Shown piece by piece: positions 43,901 to 51,619 of a stretch of DNA of 64,000 nt (position 1 is the stretch's first letter; each line of letters starts with the position of its first letter). Below the pieces are notes generated by a model. That model made no database searches, was not told where the DNA came from, and was given only the letters and a program-made list of their open reading frames with translations. Position numbers and translations under genes: made by a program. The DNA lies in contig NZ_SRKZ01000007.1 in NCBI RefSeq assembly GCF_004745865.1, positions 62,001-126,000 on the forward strand, given 5' to 3'. The stretch comes from Hymenobacter wooponensis (GTDB lineage Bacteria > Bacteroidota > Bacteroidia > Cytophagales > Hymenobacteraceae).

Positions 43901-44763
43901 ATGGTAGTAGCATCCGCAGTACTAGGCATTACTGCCGCAAGAACATTAGTACTAGTGGGTGGAACCTGAATTTTAATAGTGTAGAGCGCCGTAGAAGATA
44001 AGTTGCCGTTAGAAGTTGCCGTATAGCTACTGCTTAGAGTACCAGCTCCAGATCCATTAGGTTGGAAATAGAAACTGTTGGCCTCTGCACTCGTAAAGGT
44101 TTGGCTTCCAGTTACTGCTGCCCCTCCAGAAGACACACGATAAAATGCCCCCAGTGTAGTAGAAGGCAAAGTCATACTGTATGTTATTGCTTCCCCATTA
44201 TCATCAGTGGCAACGAAAGCGGGTAGCTTTATACGTGATCCAGTGCTGGTTACGGTTGCTGCTACGTCGCTGGCCTTAGGCGCTACATTGTTGATTGTAA
44301 CGGTTACAACACTGGATGCTGGAATTGACGAGCCACCTTTACCAGACGCCTGCATCTGGTTGCCTGCTCCCTCTGGATTTTTCAGGGTGATATTTAAAGT
44401 TCGAGCGTACGCAGGATCATTCTTCTTAAAATCTCTAACTGGATACGTGATAATACCAGTACCAGAATCATACACAGGGTTGTCGGTGCCACTTACACTT
44501 GCGGGCTTTGCATTTCCAGTTAGCGTAACAGTAGATGTCTGATTACCATTACTAGTGACTTCAACGGTAAACGTGTAGGAGACAACGTCACCGGGATTGA
44601 CATTAGAGGAAGCATTAGTTGGATTACGGACTAACGTGCTAGTCTGAGCTTGCACTTGCGCTACACTTAATAAGAGTAGCACCATCGTAAATGCACTTTT
44701 AAGAAACTTGGCTTGACTCCTTACAGGGTCTCCCCATTTTTGTATTCGGAAAGGTGTTTTCAT
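40945..44763 (-). CDS. Giant T9SS-secreted surface protein, paralogue of the preceding gene
   Basis: The 1272-residue protein has the same plan as its neighbour: signal peptide (ending AQVQAQ), an N-terminal region without counterpart (about 30-270), Ig/cadherin-like repeats (AVNDPIVTVTRNQSASISVL, DATFTYYALDNDNNQSNTAI), the carbohydrate-binding-like insert (GPNQLVNSSFTNGNVGFNTN) and a T9SS type A sorting domain (ISVVPNPATTEATLDL ... GMYIVVVRGEAGKFTQRIAK). Divergence is greatest in the N-terminal repeats, whereas the C-terminal half is close. Adhesion or matrix function is inferred from the architecture. Confidence 0.85.
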   Translation of the reverse strand: MKTPFRIQKWGDPVRSQAKFLKSAFTMVLLLLSVAQVQAQTSTLVRNPTNASSNVNPGDVVSYTFTVEVTSNGNQTSTVTLTGNAKPASVSGTDNPVYDSGTGIITYPVRDFKKNDPAYARTLNITLKNPEGAGNQMQASGKGGSSIPASSVVTVTINNVAPKASDVAATVTSTGSRIKLPAFVATDDNGEAITYSMTLPSTTLGAFYRVSSGGAAVTGSQTFTSAEANSFYFQPNGSGAGTLSSSYTATSNGNLSSTALYTIKIQVPPTSTNVLAAVMPSTADATTISPLSASPVSGNTITSYTLKTLPLGGKLYLNSTEITAPRSLTATEAGQLSFDPSGARFGDLTFTYTATNNDGLESANTATYTIPVANIPPVAVNDPIVTVTRNQSASISVLVNDTDIDKDASGKGGIVASTVDLNPEEAGIQQTRALANQGTFTVAPSGIVTFVPVNNYAGISTITYTVQDAQGLTSNQASIKVEVKNVTTAYDDSNEVEKNTTVSGNVILNDIDPKNTGFNVTLVAGKNVTHGTLTLNSNGSYTYTPNQGYLGTDSFTYQACDKATPVQCSSATVYLNVYDPAVQCIAATGPNQLVNSSFTNGNVGFNTNYEYKEDLPDVRDELVPETTYGIGYNANNYHNAFRGYGRGGSSTVNNNFMMINATSAIRTLYTQTFKVQPNRYYTFSAYFNNLLPPNSNSKEPEVGFVINGQSTSGTLVIKESPDEWVNYSDVWYSGDNTTATFEIRNLTLDAGGNDIGIDDLYFGTCNAVPVANNTLTSAIPSNTTAATAIAAMDATDSDGTIVSYSIKSLPAFGTLYVNGVAAVVDRAYSPAENGKLTYVPAAGRNGNFTFTFLATDNSGSISNTATYTIPVGNTAPLAQNVTTSPAISNTADITPINPLRATDGDGTIVGYVITSVPNPAHGTLYVGGVRVTTAPQPVQPSQLTQLSFDPTGTYAGDATFTYYALDNDNNQSNTAIYTIPISNQLPVAQNKTAPSMRNTASSTPLSALVATDADGTIASYTIATLPTSGTLTLNGVLVAANQTIRPEQASELSYALAKSATGTFNFTYYATDNLGGISNVATYTLPVGGPLPVELVSFEAKAVGNSAQLNWSTASELHNDRFEVERSSTGEAFVTVGTVKGKGTTSTGVAYRFTDANVRNRVSGTVYYRLKQVDTNGEATYSSVRTVTFNKQEAAISVVPNPATTEATLDLTALPVGQYQVHVFDATGRTVYNSNHVGGQAASLPLGGWPSGMYIVVVRGEAGKFTQRIAKQ

Positions 44764-45092
44764 ACGAATGAATTAGGATGGACAAGTGGTAGATACTGCC
44801 GGCTTTTCCCGCAGATAACTAGGTCAAAACTAATGCGATAAGTGTAGTTTTTCAAGAAACAAACCTGATTCCAACTTTCATCGCATTAGCATATTTCCAT
44901 TTTTGCAAATCTATCTCCCATTCTGAATATATTTCATAATATTTTCATCTAAGCAACTCAATCGCTTCAAAAGATGGGAATAAAGCGCCTCACATTATTT
45001 TATACTACTTCCTACTGCCGCATTTTCACACCATAAACTATACGATATTTTTTATAATTATATTTGTAATATCTAACACACAGCAAAACAAA
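44764..45092. other. AT-rich upstream region of the second giant surface gene
   Basis: No coding frame is supported. It contains a 10-bp inverted repeat at 44830-44889 and a minus-strand TTTG-rich stretch between the arms that could be a promoter. The distal part (44890-45090) is the most AT-rich DNA in the window. Confidence 0.5.
44830..44889. promoter_or_regulatory. Possible operator: CTAATGCGAT ... ATCGCATTAG
   Basis: Two perfect 10-bp inverted arms at 44830-44839 and 44880-44889, centred 50 bases apart (about five helical turns), flank a likely promoter region 70-120 bases upstream of the 1272-residue surface protein. This is the layout expected of a regulator bound at two half sites; no binding protein is known. 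Confidence 0.4.
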
Positions 45093-45121
45093 AGCCCATG
45101 CACAATTACTGTACATGGGCT
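45093..45121 (-). terminator. Rho-independent terminator of the thioredoxin-like gene
   Basis: On the minus strand AGCCCATG and CATGGGCT form the stem, followed by TTTTGTTTTG. It lies 40 bases after the stop of the gene at 45161. Confidence 0.8.
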
Positions 45122-45160
45122 AGTGGCTTACCAAGAATTTACTGTTGGCTAGGCCCCTAT

Positions 45161-45790
45161 TTAGGCTAAGCTTTTCACTAGGGTTAACAGCTCACGTTGC
45201 GTAGCCTGAGTTTTATTTTGGGCGTACCATGCATGTACTTTCTCAGCGTACTCTTCGTGAGTGGCACCGCTGTTTTTTAAGCTCAGGAACAGTGCTTGAG
45301 CTTCAGCAGGGCGAGGGCCCCACTGGGCAACCTCTGCTAGCGTTTCGGCATTTAAAACCACCAGCTTAGGAATGGAGCGGCCACCATTGGTGAGGTAGCG
45401 GTCCATCAGGTCTAGGTTTTCATCGCGCAGGAAGTAGTGCGTGCTGAAGAGCCCGTTGCTTGCTTGGGCCACAGCTTCGAGCACAGGCACAATTTGGGCG
45501 GCATCACCGCACCAGCCCTCCGTCAGAATCAGCCAGGCGTAGGGCTGTTTCAGGTTTTGCACCGCTTCGCGCAGCTCGGGCAATACTTGCACCGTTTTAT
45601 CAAGGCGCTGCATGCGCTGCACGTTGAGGTGCGTATAGTGGGTCAGCATTTCTGACTGCTGAATGCCGGTAGTTTTACCCTGCGCCTGCAGCTCATCAAT
45701 GAGCTTACGATAGGCGCCATAGGAATAAGCAGTAGCAAGGCGCTCCGGCGCGACCACCGGAGCCAATGTGTTGGTAGACATAGAGGTCAA
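45161..45790 (-). CDS. Thioredoxin-fold protein without the second active-site cysteine
   Basis: The 209-residue cytoplasmic protein has a thioredoxin-like core, with ILTEGWCGDAAQIVPVLEAVAQ in the place where thioredoxins have WCGPC. Here the site reads WCGDA, so the CxxC pair is missing. A cis-Pro-like turn is present at RSIPKLVVL. Proteins of this thioredoxin subgroup are frequent in Bacteroidota; a disulfide reductase function is doubtful and a binding or peroxide-related role possible. Confidence 0.75.
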   Translation of the reverse strand: MTSMSTNTLAPVVAPERLATAYSYGAYRKLIDELQAQGKTTGIQQSEMLTHYTHLNVQRMQRLDKTVQVLPELREAVQNLKQPYAWLILTEGWCGDAAQIVPVLEAVAQASNGLFSTHYFLRDENLDLMDRYLTNGGRSIPKLVVLNAETLAEVAQWGPRPAEAQALFLSLKNSGATHEEYAEKVHAWYAQNKTQATQRELLTLVKSLA

Positions 45791-45816
45791 CTAGAAGTTA
45801 CAAATGCTATAACAAC

Positions 45817-45863
45817 AAAAAACCCTTTTCGGTGGCATGGCCACTCGAAAAGGGTTTTGTTTG
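45817..45863. terminator. Terminator between the DinB gene and the thioredoxin-like gene
   Basis: AAAACCCTTTTCG pairs with CGAAAAGGGTTTT with an inner TGGC/GCCA stem. A-rich left side and T-rich right side; the minus-strand DinB gene ends 15 bases to the right, so it terminates that gene. Confidence 0.85.
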
Positions 45864-45877
45864 CTCGTAGACCAGTT

Positions 45878-46381
45878 CTAGAGGCTGGGCACATCGGCCG
45901 CGGCGGCCTTTGCCGATAGCTCACGGCAGTAGGTGATGAAGTCGGTGTTGATGGGCTCCAGGCCGTTCAGACGCAACTCCCGGGCTACCTGTGCACGATG
46001 GTAGTTGGCGTGCACGGGCACGTGGGTCATGATATCTGATACCTGGCTGGTGTAGCCCTCCCCAATGGAGTTGGTATAGGTAATCAGGCGCTGCAGCTCC
46101 GCATCGTCGGCCGAAATGCCGTACTGATGGAAGCGCTCCGAAGTTTGCTCGTGCCAGTGGTGCAGGGTAGCGAGGTCGTGCTCCTGCCACACTTTCACTG
46201 GGCTGGGCGTGTTGGTCAGGCGCCCTAGCCAGATAGCTTGGGCATTGAGCACGTGGCTGAACAAGCGCAGGGCACTAGCAGGAATGGTAGCGCCACCAGC
46301 TACTAGGCCATCCAAATGGCGCAGTAGGGTTTCGTTCGCCCACACGTTGTAGGCTCCCAGCTTTTCATTGGTGTTGATCAT
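45878..46381 (-). CDS. DinB-family metalloprotein
   Basis: The 167-residue protein has the four-helix DinB/YfiT fold: NEKLGAYNVWANETLLRHLDG, FSHVLNAQAIWLGRL (first His), and the C-terminal ISDIMTHVPVHANYHRAQVARELR with the conserved metal-binding His residues. DinB-like proteins bind zinc or nickel; several are thiol S-transferases. The specific reaction is unknown. Confidence 0.85.
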   Translation of the reverse strand: MINTNEKLGAYNVWANETLLRHLDGLVAGGATIPASALRLFSHVLNAQAIWLGRLTNTPSPVKVWQEHDLATLHHWHEQTSERFHQYGISADDAELQRLITYTNSIGEGYTSQVSDIMTHVPVHANYHRAQVARELRLNGLEPINTDFITYCRELSAKAAAADVPSL

Positions 46382-46467
46382 GGGTAAGAAAGTAACGGGG
46401 GTAATGAAGTGATGAGGTAGAGAAGTCGGATGCAGTGTTGCTTCATCACTTCAATACCTCTTTACTT

Positions 46468-46944
46468 TTAGCGAGGGTCTTGCCAAACGAGGCGTTCTTC
46501 GGTACGAGCTTTAGCAAAGTCGGCGCACTGCCCGTCGCCGCGGCCGGTTAGGCCGCCGTCGGGGTGGCAGAGCACCTTGCCATCTGCTGCGTACAGCGTA
46601 GTATATTGGTCGCAGCAGCCTACGGTTTCATAAAACACCAAGCTCCCATTGTATTGGTAGCTCATGATCTGGACCGGGGGGTTCTGTTTCTTTTCGTTAA
46701 GATGATGCTGAATCCGGTCGTTGAGCCACTGTGGGCGCTTTCGATCATCGAAGGTAGCATCGGGCTGGGGCGTCGGCTCAATGGTGTTGGCGCTGGTAGG
46801 CGCCGGCGTGGAGGAAACGCCATTCACATTGCCGGTTTGGGGCGCATCGGTGGGTGTGGTAACGGCCACGTTGCGCTGACAACCCGAGCTGCCGAGCAGC
46901 AGGGCGAAGGAAGCGGCCGTGAAGAGTACTGGAAAGCGCATCAT
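46468..46944 (-). CDS. Lipoprotein with DUF6970-like domain
   Basis: A 158-residue lipoprotein (MMRFPVLFTAASFALLL ... SSGCQRN, lipobox Cys at about 23). It has a Pro/Thr-rich linker and a C-terminal domain with RPQWLNDRIQHHLNEKKQNP, FYETVGCCDQYTTLYAADGK and GLTGRGDGQCADF. The CCDQ and GDG motifs match DUF6970. The reading frame stays open far upstream to 47379, but that part is the shadow of the DgkA gene; the signal peptide marks the real start. Confidence 0.75.
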   Translation of the reverse strand: MMRFPVLFTAASFALLLGSSGCQRNVAVTTPTDAPQTGNVNGVSSTPAPTSANTIEPTPQPDATFDDRKRPQWLNDRIQHHLNEKKQNPPVQIMSYQYNGSLVFYETVGCCDQYTTLYAADGKVLCHPDGGLTGRGDGQCADFAKARTEERLVWQDPR

Positions 46945-47063
46945 GGGAGAGGAACAGGTGGCGGGAAGCGATGCACCCAAATCGGGCGGCAAAGATGCAC
47001 ACAAACTCTTGTTACGCGAGCCTCCGGCCGAGGTTGTTACGCCGCCGTACCCTGTCTTGCCCG

Positions 47064-47426
47064 CTAGGCAAGTAGCGCCCAGACTTTTGGCCCAAATATC
47101 AGTAACCCCACCACTAGCGCCGCTACAGCCATTACCAGCACAGCCCCGGCCGCCACGTCTTTGGCCCGCCCAGCCAGCGGGTGGTACTCCGGCGACACTA
47201 GGTTTACGATGGTTTCTACGGCCGTATTCACCAGCTCGGCACTCCATACGGCCCCAATGGCAACCGCCACGGCTACCCACTCCCAGCGCTCCAGCCCTAG
47301 GTACAGACCTAGGCCTAGCACCACCACTGTGGCCGCCGCGTGAAATTGCAGGTGCACCTCTGTTTTTAGCGCCGACCACACCCCCTGAAAGGCATACCCG
47401 AAGCTGGCTACCCGGCGGCGCACCAT
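47064..47426 (-). CDS. dgkA: Diacylglycerol/undecaprenol kinase family protein
   Basis: A small membrane kinase with three helices: HAAATVVVLGLGLYLGLERW, WVAVAVAIGAVWSAELVNTAVETIVNL and GRAKDVAAGAVLVMAVAALVVGLLI. ELVNTAVE and GRAKDVAAGAV are the DgkA active-site signatures (Glu and Asp). It phosphorylates diacylglycerol or undecaprenol. The start ATG 47426 gives 120 residues, typical of the family; GTG codons at 47447 or 47456 are alternatives that would overlap the upstream GNAT stop (47449-47451) or nearly so. The genes are coupled. Confidence 0.85.
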   Translation of the reverse strand: MVRRRVASFGYAFQGVWSALKTEVHLQFHAAATVVVLGLGLYLGLERWEWVAVAVAIGAVWSAELVNTAVETIVNLVSPEYHPLAGRAKDVAAGAVLVMAVAALVVGLLIFGPKVWALLA

Positions 47427-47448
47427 ACCAGGCCGTGGGGTGGGCACG

Positions 47449-48045
47449 TTATCCACGGGCTTCAAACTGCTGAAACACGCTGTGGCACAGCTCATCCCAT
47501 TCGGGCTTCAGGATGCTGAAGTACACGGAGTCGCGGCGTAGGCCACCTTGCGTGAGGCAGTGGCTGCGCAACGTGCCCTCCTCGGTGGCACCCATGCGGC
47601 GCATAGCCTCCCGGCTCTTCCAATTGCGGGCGTCAGTTTTCAGCTCCACCCGCTCACAGCCCAGCTCCCCGAACGCATACTTCAGCAGCAAGTGCTTGGC
47701 GGCACGGTTGATACCCGTGCGTTGATACTCCGAGCCCAGCCACGTCCAGCCGATTTCCAGCCGCTTGTCGTCTAGGGCAATGTTGCCGTAGCTGGTGCTG
47801 CCCACTACGCGCCCGGTTTCCTTATCGATGATAGCAAACGGGTAGCGTTTGCCCGCCTCCCGGTCGCGCACGGCCTGGGTCAGGTAGGCGGCCAGTTCCA
47901 CGCTGTTGTGCGGCATAGGGGTGGTCAGGAAGCGCCACACGTCGGCGTCGAAGGCAATGGCCTTGAGGTCTTCGAAGTCGGTAAGATCAAGCGGGCGAAG
48001 ACGGACGCGGCTATTTTCCAGCGTAATGCAACGAGCAAAATCCAT
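47449..48045 (-). CDS. GNAT-family N-acetyltransferase (RimJ/RimL type)
   Basis: The 198-residue protein shows the GNAT core: VRLRPLDLTDFEDLKAIA, GRVVGSTSYGNIALDDKRLE, the acetyl-CoA loop in LGSEYQRTGINRAAKHLLL, and GCERVELKTDARNWKSREAM. This subgroup acetylates N-terminal or side-chain amines; the substrate is unknown. It overlaps or abuts dgkA and is probably co-transcribed with it. Confidence 0.85.
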   Translation of the reverse strand: MDFARCITLENSRVRLRPLDLTDFEDLKAIAFDADVWRFLTTPMPHNSVELAAYLTQAVRDREAGKRYPFAIIDKETGRVVGSTSYGNIALDDKRLEIGWTWLGSEYQRTGINRAAKHLLLKYAFGELGCERVELKTDARNWKSREAMRRMGATEEGTLRSHCLTQGGLRRDSVYFSILKPEWDELCHSVFQQFEARG

Positions 48046-48151
48046 GAGGAGCGGGTCGGAGGGGAAGGATGCGTAAAGATGCCGAAAAAAGCAAAATACG
48101 GCCTGTACTATAGTCTAGTAAGAGCGCTTCTAGGCCACTAGCAACGGGCTC

Positions 48152-49222
48152 TCACCCCTCAAAGCCCAGGCCGCGAAGCAGTAAACTGAAATCGGCTTCG
48201 GAGAGGTGGCCGCCGCTGGCTTGCGGATGGCCATGTGCAAAATTTGCGGGCGGTGTAGCTCCTTGCTGGGCAAACGCGGCGCGTAATAGGTCCGGAATAT
48301 GCAGCTCCCGGTTAGCGGTGCGGCCTGATATAGCAACGTACCCCGCTGGCAAATAGCCGCGGTTGGCGCAGAGTACCACCCGGTCGGGCAGGCGCGTAAT
48401 CCATTGCTGGGCAATGAGTGGGTGAATCTGGCAGGGTGAGTCGATGGAAACCACGGCAACGGGCGCCGCATGTGCAGCACCTTTTGGCGGAAACTTAGGC
48501 GGGAGCTTCCGGGCAGCAGCCAACTCAGCGGCTACTTCGGCCCGGTACTGGCCTAAGCGCTCATCTTGAGCCAGGCCGCGGGGGTTATTATCTTGCAGGA
48601 GATACTGCAGCGGAAGTTCCAGGTCAAACTCGCCGGCCCGGCGCGCGGCGTTGCACATGGCCACGGCTTCCTTTAGCCACTTGGCAGTGTACTGCTTCTT
48701 TACGGCGGGTAGCGGAGCCCAGCCGGCGGAGTCACCTAAATCAGAGAGTATGCCAATGGCCGCCACCCACTGTAGGTCAGCGACATCAGCTTCGGCGGCC
48801 AACAGTTCGTAGGCCAGCCACGCGGAGCACGGCACTGGCTCTAGGCCATATCCCGTCAATACGGTGCCACCAGCTGGCGGTGTCCCTTCCGGAATGTGGT
48901 GGTCGACGTACAGCACCGGGATGCCCGCCGACTCTAAGGTCCCGTGCGCGTGCACACCCAGGTCCGTGACAATCAGCGCATCGGGCTTCAGGGCTAGAAG
49001 CCGCTCGTGGGCGCTGGGCGTCAGGAAGGCGTTTTCACCTTTGCCAGAGGGCACTACTTCTACCTGCCAGGTAGGGTTGATGCGGTTCAGGGCGCGCCCG
49101 AACAGAGCTCCCGCCGCTAGCCCGTCGGCATCGAAATGGCAGAAGACAACGAGCCGGCCACCCGTTGGTACCTGATCAAGAAAGGCCCGGAAGGGCGCCA
49201 CAAACTGCGGATAAGCGGGCAT
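48152..49222 (-). CDS. DHH-family phosphoesterase
   Basis: The protein has the DHH/DHHA1 layout: FCHFDADGLAAGALFGRAL (first metal motif), ALIVTDLGVH, VLYVDHHIPEGTPPAGG (DHH motif), and a C-terminal substrate-binding region near GYVAISGRTANRELHI. Homologues are RecJ-like exonucleases or oligo/dinucleotide hydrolases; which is unclear. Length is 356 residues. ATG 49222 is preferred because 49249 lies inside an inverted repeat at 49226-49260. Confidence 0.8.
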   Translation of the reverse strand: MPAYPQFVAPFRAFLDQVPTGGRLVVFCHFDADGLAAGALFGRALNRINPTWQVEVVPSGKGENAFLTPSAHERLLALKPDALIVTDLGVHAHGTLESAGIPVLYVDHHIPEGTPPAGGTVLTGYGLEPVPCSAWLAYELLAAEADVADLQWVAAIGILSDLGDSAGWAPLPAVKKQYTAKWLKEAVAMCNAARRAGEFDLELPLQYLLQDNNPRGLAQDERLGQYRAEVAAELAAARKLPPKFPPKGAAHAAPVAVVSIDSPCQIHPLIAQQWITRLPDRVVLCANRGYLPAGYVAISGRTANRELHIPDLLRAAFAQQGATPPANFAHGHPQASGGHLSEADFSLLLRGLGFEG

Positions 49223-49225
49223 GAA

Positions 49226-49260
49226 AACGGGCAGCCCGCATAGTAGCAAGCTGCCCGTTG
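49226..49260 (-). terminator. Hairpin with short T run just before the DHH gene
   Basis: On the minus strand AACGGGCAG pairs with CTGCCCGTT and is followed by TTTC and then the ATG at 49222. It could terminate fumC transcripts or act on the start of the DHH gene. Confidence 0.5.
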
Positions 49261-49307
49261 TTCGTAAAAATTGCGGTGGAGGTTGTAAGCTCCTGCTATT
49301 AAGCTAG

Positions 49308-49450
49308 AACTAACTCCCCTCCTTAGATAAGGAGGGGCTAGGGGTGGTTGACCAACCGTTGAACGTCAACTAGCTCTAATTCTAAAAGTCGTTCTAGGCC
49401 ACTTCAACCACCCCCAACTCCTCCTCATCTGAGGAGGGGAGCTAGTTTTT
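49308..49450. repeat. Large nested palindromic element (CTCCCCTCC family)
   Basis: CTCCCCTCCTTAG/AAGGAGGGG and CTCCTCATCTGAGGAGGGGAG form hairpins at each end, with GGTGGTTG/CAACCACC joining the two. CTAGGCCAC lies in the central part at 49394. The CTCCTCATCTGAGGAG hairpin recurs at 61012-61049. Confidence 0.78.
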
Positions 49451-49462
49451 TAGCTGTAGTTC

Positions 49463-50869
49463 TTACTTCTTGATTTCGCCAACCATGTCCTCTGGCTTCA
49501 GCCACTCGTTGAACTGCTCCTCGGTGAGGTAACCAAGCTGGAGGGCGGTTTCCTTCAGAGTAGAGCCGTTCTTGTGGGCCGTCTGAGCAATTTCGGCGGC
49601 TTTGTAGTACCCAATGTGGGGGTTAAGGGCCGTTACCAGCATCAAGGACGAGTTTACGTGCTTCTGGATGTTGGCTTCGAGGGGCTCGATGCCCACGGCG
49701 CACTTATCGTTGAACGACACGCACACGTCGCCAATGAGACGGGCCGAGTGCAGGAAGTTGTAGATCATCAGGGGCTTGAACACGTTCAGCTCAAAGTGGC
49801 CGTTCATGCCGCCGATGTTGATGGCTACGTCGTTGCCCATTACCTGCGCGGCTACCATGGTCATAGCCTCCGACTGGGTGGGGTTTACTTTGCCGGGCAT
49901 AATGCTGGAGCCGGGCTCGTTGTCGGGGATGTGCAACTCACCGATGCCGGCACGCGGACCCGAAGCCAGCAGACGGATATCGTTGGCAATCTTCATCAGC
50001 GAAGCGGCCACGGTTTTCAGGGCACCGTGGGCTTCCACAATAGCGTCGTGAGCGGCTAAGGCCTCAAACTTGTTTTCGGCCGTGATGAAGGGCAAGCCCG
50101 TCAGGTCGGCAATGTGCTTGGCCACGTTCTCGGCGTAGCCGGGAGGCGTGTTGATGCCGGTACCCACGGCGGTGCCGCCCAGGGCCAGCTCGGAGAGGTG
50201 AGCCAAGGTGTTCTTGATGGCGCGCAAACCGTGGTCGAGCTGCGACACGTAGCCGCTGAACTCCTGGCCTACGGTCAGGGGCGTGGCGTCCATGAGGTGG
50301 GTGCGGCCGATTTTCACGATGTGCATGTACTGCTCCGACTTCTGGCGCAGCGTGTCGCGCAGCTTCTCAATACCGGGCATCGTTACCTCCACCAGAATCT
50401 TGTAAGCCGCAATGTGCATGGCCGTCGGGAAGGTGTCGTTGGAGCTCTGCGACTTGTTTACGTCGTCGTTGGGAGCCAGGAACTTCTTCTCGTCGGAGAG
50501 CTGGCCGCCGTTGAGCACGTGGCCGCGGTAGGCCACTACCTCGTTCACGTTCATGTTGCTCTGGGTGCCCGAGCCGGTTTGCCATACCACCAGCGGAAAC
50601 TCTTTATCGAGCTTACCTTCCAGGATTTCATCGCACACACGGCCAATCAGCTCAGCCTTTTCCGCGTCGAGCACGCCGGCGTCGCGGTTGGTGAGGGCGG
50701 CGGCTTTCTTCAGGTAGGCGAAGGCGCGGATGATTTCCTTGGGCATCTTGTTGATGTCCTGGGCAATCTGGAAGTTATCGATGCTGCGCTGGGTTTGAGC
50801 GCCGTAGTAGGCGTCGGCGGGAACCTGTACGGTGCCCATGGTATCTTTCTCGGTGCGGAACTGAGCCAT
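49463..50869 (-). CDS. fumC: Class II fumarate hydratase
   Basis: It converts fumarate to malate in the TCA cycle. The fumarase/aspartase signature GSSIMPGKVNP is present (about residue 320), with PLVVWQTGSGTQSNMNVNEV, SQSSNDTFPTAMHIAA and GRTHLMDATPLTVGQEF. Length is 468 residues, normal. The start ATG 50869 (MAQFRTEKDTMG) is used rather than 50941 because the promoter box lies between them. Confidence 0.95.
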   Translation of the reverse strand: MAQFRTEKDTMGTVQVPADAYYGAQTQRSIDNFQIAQDINKMPKEIIRAFAYLKKAAALTNRDAGVLDAEKAELIGRVCDEILEGKLDKEFPLVVWQTGSGTQSNMNVNEVVAYRGHVLNGGQLSDEKKFLAPNDDVNKSQSSNDTFPTAMHIAAYKILVEVTMPGIEKLRDTLRQKSEQYMHIVKIGRTHLMDATPLTVGQEFSGYVSQLDHGLRAIKNTLAHLSELALGGTAVGTGINTPPGYAENVAKHIADLTGLPFITAENKFEALAAHDAIVEAHGALKTVAASLMKIANDIRLLASGPRAGIGELHIPDNEPGSSIMPGKVNPTQSEAMTMVAAQVMGNDVAINIGGMNGHFELNVFKPLMIYNFLHSARLIGDVCVSFNDKCAVGIEPLEANIQKHVNSSLMLVTALNPHIGYYKAAEIAQTAHKNGSTLKETALQLGYLTEEQFNEWLKPEDMVGEIKK

Positions 50870-50930
50870 GCTTCTAGTGGGTGAGAAGAAAGTAAGGTGA
50901 CAAGAAAGCGCGCCGCAAGCCGGCACGGCG

Positions 50931-50938
50931 CAAAAGTA
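50931..50938 (-). promoter_or_regulatory. Promoter -7 box of fumC (TACTTTTG)
   Basis: TACTTTTG on the minus strand matches TAnnTTTG and implies a leader of about 55 bases. No clear -33 box was found. Confidence 0.55.
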
Positions 50939-51049
50939 CACAACCGCGCCCCGTGCGCCACCGCCACCCCAAAATTCTGCGCGGCAGTGGCCTAGCCGCG
51001 CGGCGCACGTCTACCGTATAGCCCAGTACTTAACTAGCAATTCCTTCCC

Positions 51050-51346
51050 ATGAAAAAGACTTTCGAAGACGAATCCGACGCCCTGTCAGCTCAGTCCAAT
51101 CAGCCCACCACGTCCCAGCCCGCTGCTGTAACTCCGCCCTCACAGGAAAACACCGCTCCCACGCCTCCTTCGGCCCAAAACTCCAATACTAGCTCTGACA
51201 CCGACGAAACGCCCGTGCCCGTAGCTGGCAACGGTGCCCCCGATTATAGCCACATCGACGTGAAAACCGAGCCCGACCTGCCTACCCCCGACAAAGCCGG
51301 CGGCAGCGCCACCGAGCCCGAAAGCGGCGGCGGCTACAGCGGCTAA
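51050..51346 (+). CDS. Small low-complexity acidic protein
   Basis: The 98-residue protein has no signal peptide and is rich in Pro, Ser, Thr, Ala, Asp and Glu (TPPSQENTAPTPPSAQNS), ending GGGYSG. It looks disordered. No family is recognised. It is divergent from fumC and followed by nested palindromes. Confidence 0.55.
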   Translation: MKKTFEDESDALSAQSNQPTTSQPAAVTPPSQENTAPTPPSAQNSNTSSDTDETPVPVAGNGAPDYSHIDVKTEPDLPTPDKAGGSATEPESGGGYSG

Positions 51347-51410
51347 CGGTGATTTAGTGACTGAGTGAAATGGTGAGTTTGACGAGCTTACGGGGGCAGT
51401 AGCCTAGCGC

Positions 51411-51590
51411 GTCGTTGCGAGCATGTGGCGCATCAAGCCTGTGTCGAAGCAATCTTTCCTTGTCGCCAGGTCATACACCCGCATAATCAAAAGCCCTTAC
51501 TTCCATCATGGAGGTAAGGGCTTTTGATTATGCTAACGGTTCGAGAAACAACCAGGAAAGATTGCTTCGTCCTGCATCCTCGCAATGACA
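51411..51590. repeat. Nested palindromes between the small acidic gene and the anti-sigma gene
   Basis: The outer arms (GTCGTTGCGAGC ... CGAAGCAATCTTTCC and GGAAAGATTGCTTCG ... CTCGCAATGAC) enclose a second hairpin at 51482-51532: CATAATCAAAAGCCCTTAC faces GTAAGGGCTTTTGATTATG. The inner hairpin could end transcription from both converging genes. Confidence 0.8.
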
Positions 51591-51619
51591 GGCCGAGGCC
51601 TCTTCGCTCAATCACCGCT

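Noticed and set aside
46945..47379. N-terminal extension of the DUF6970-like lipoprotein
   Set aside because: The extension is antisense-like, Gly/Arg-rich, overlaps dgkA and lies before a clear lipoprotein signal peptide.
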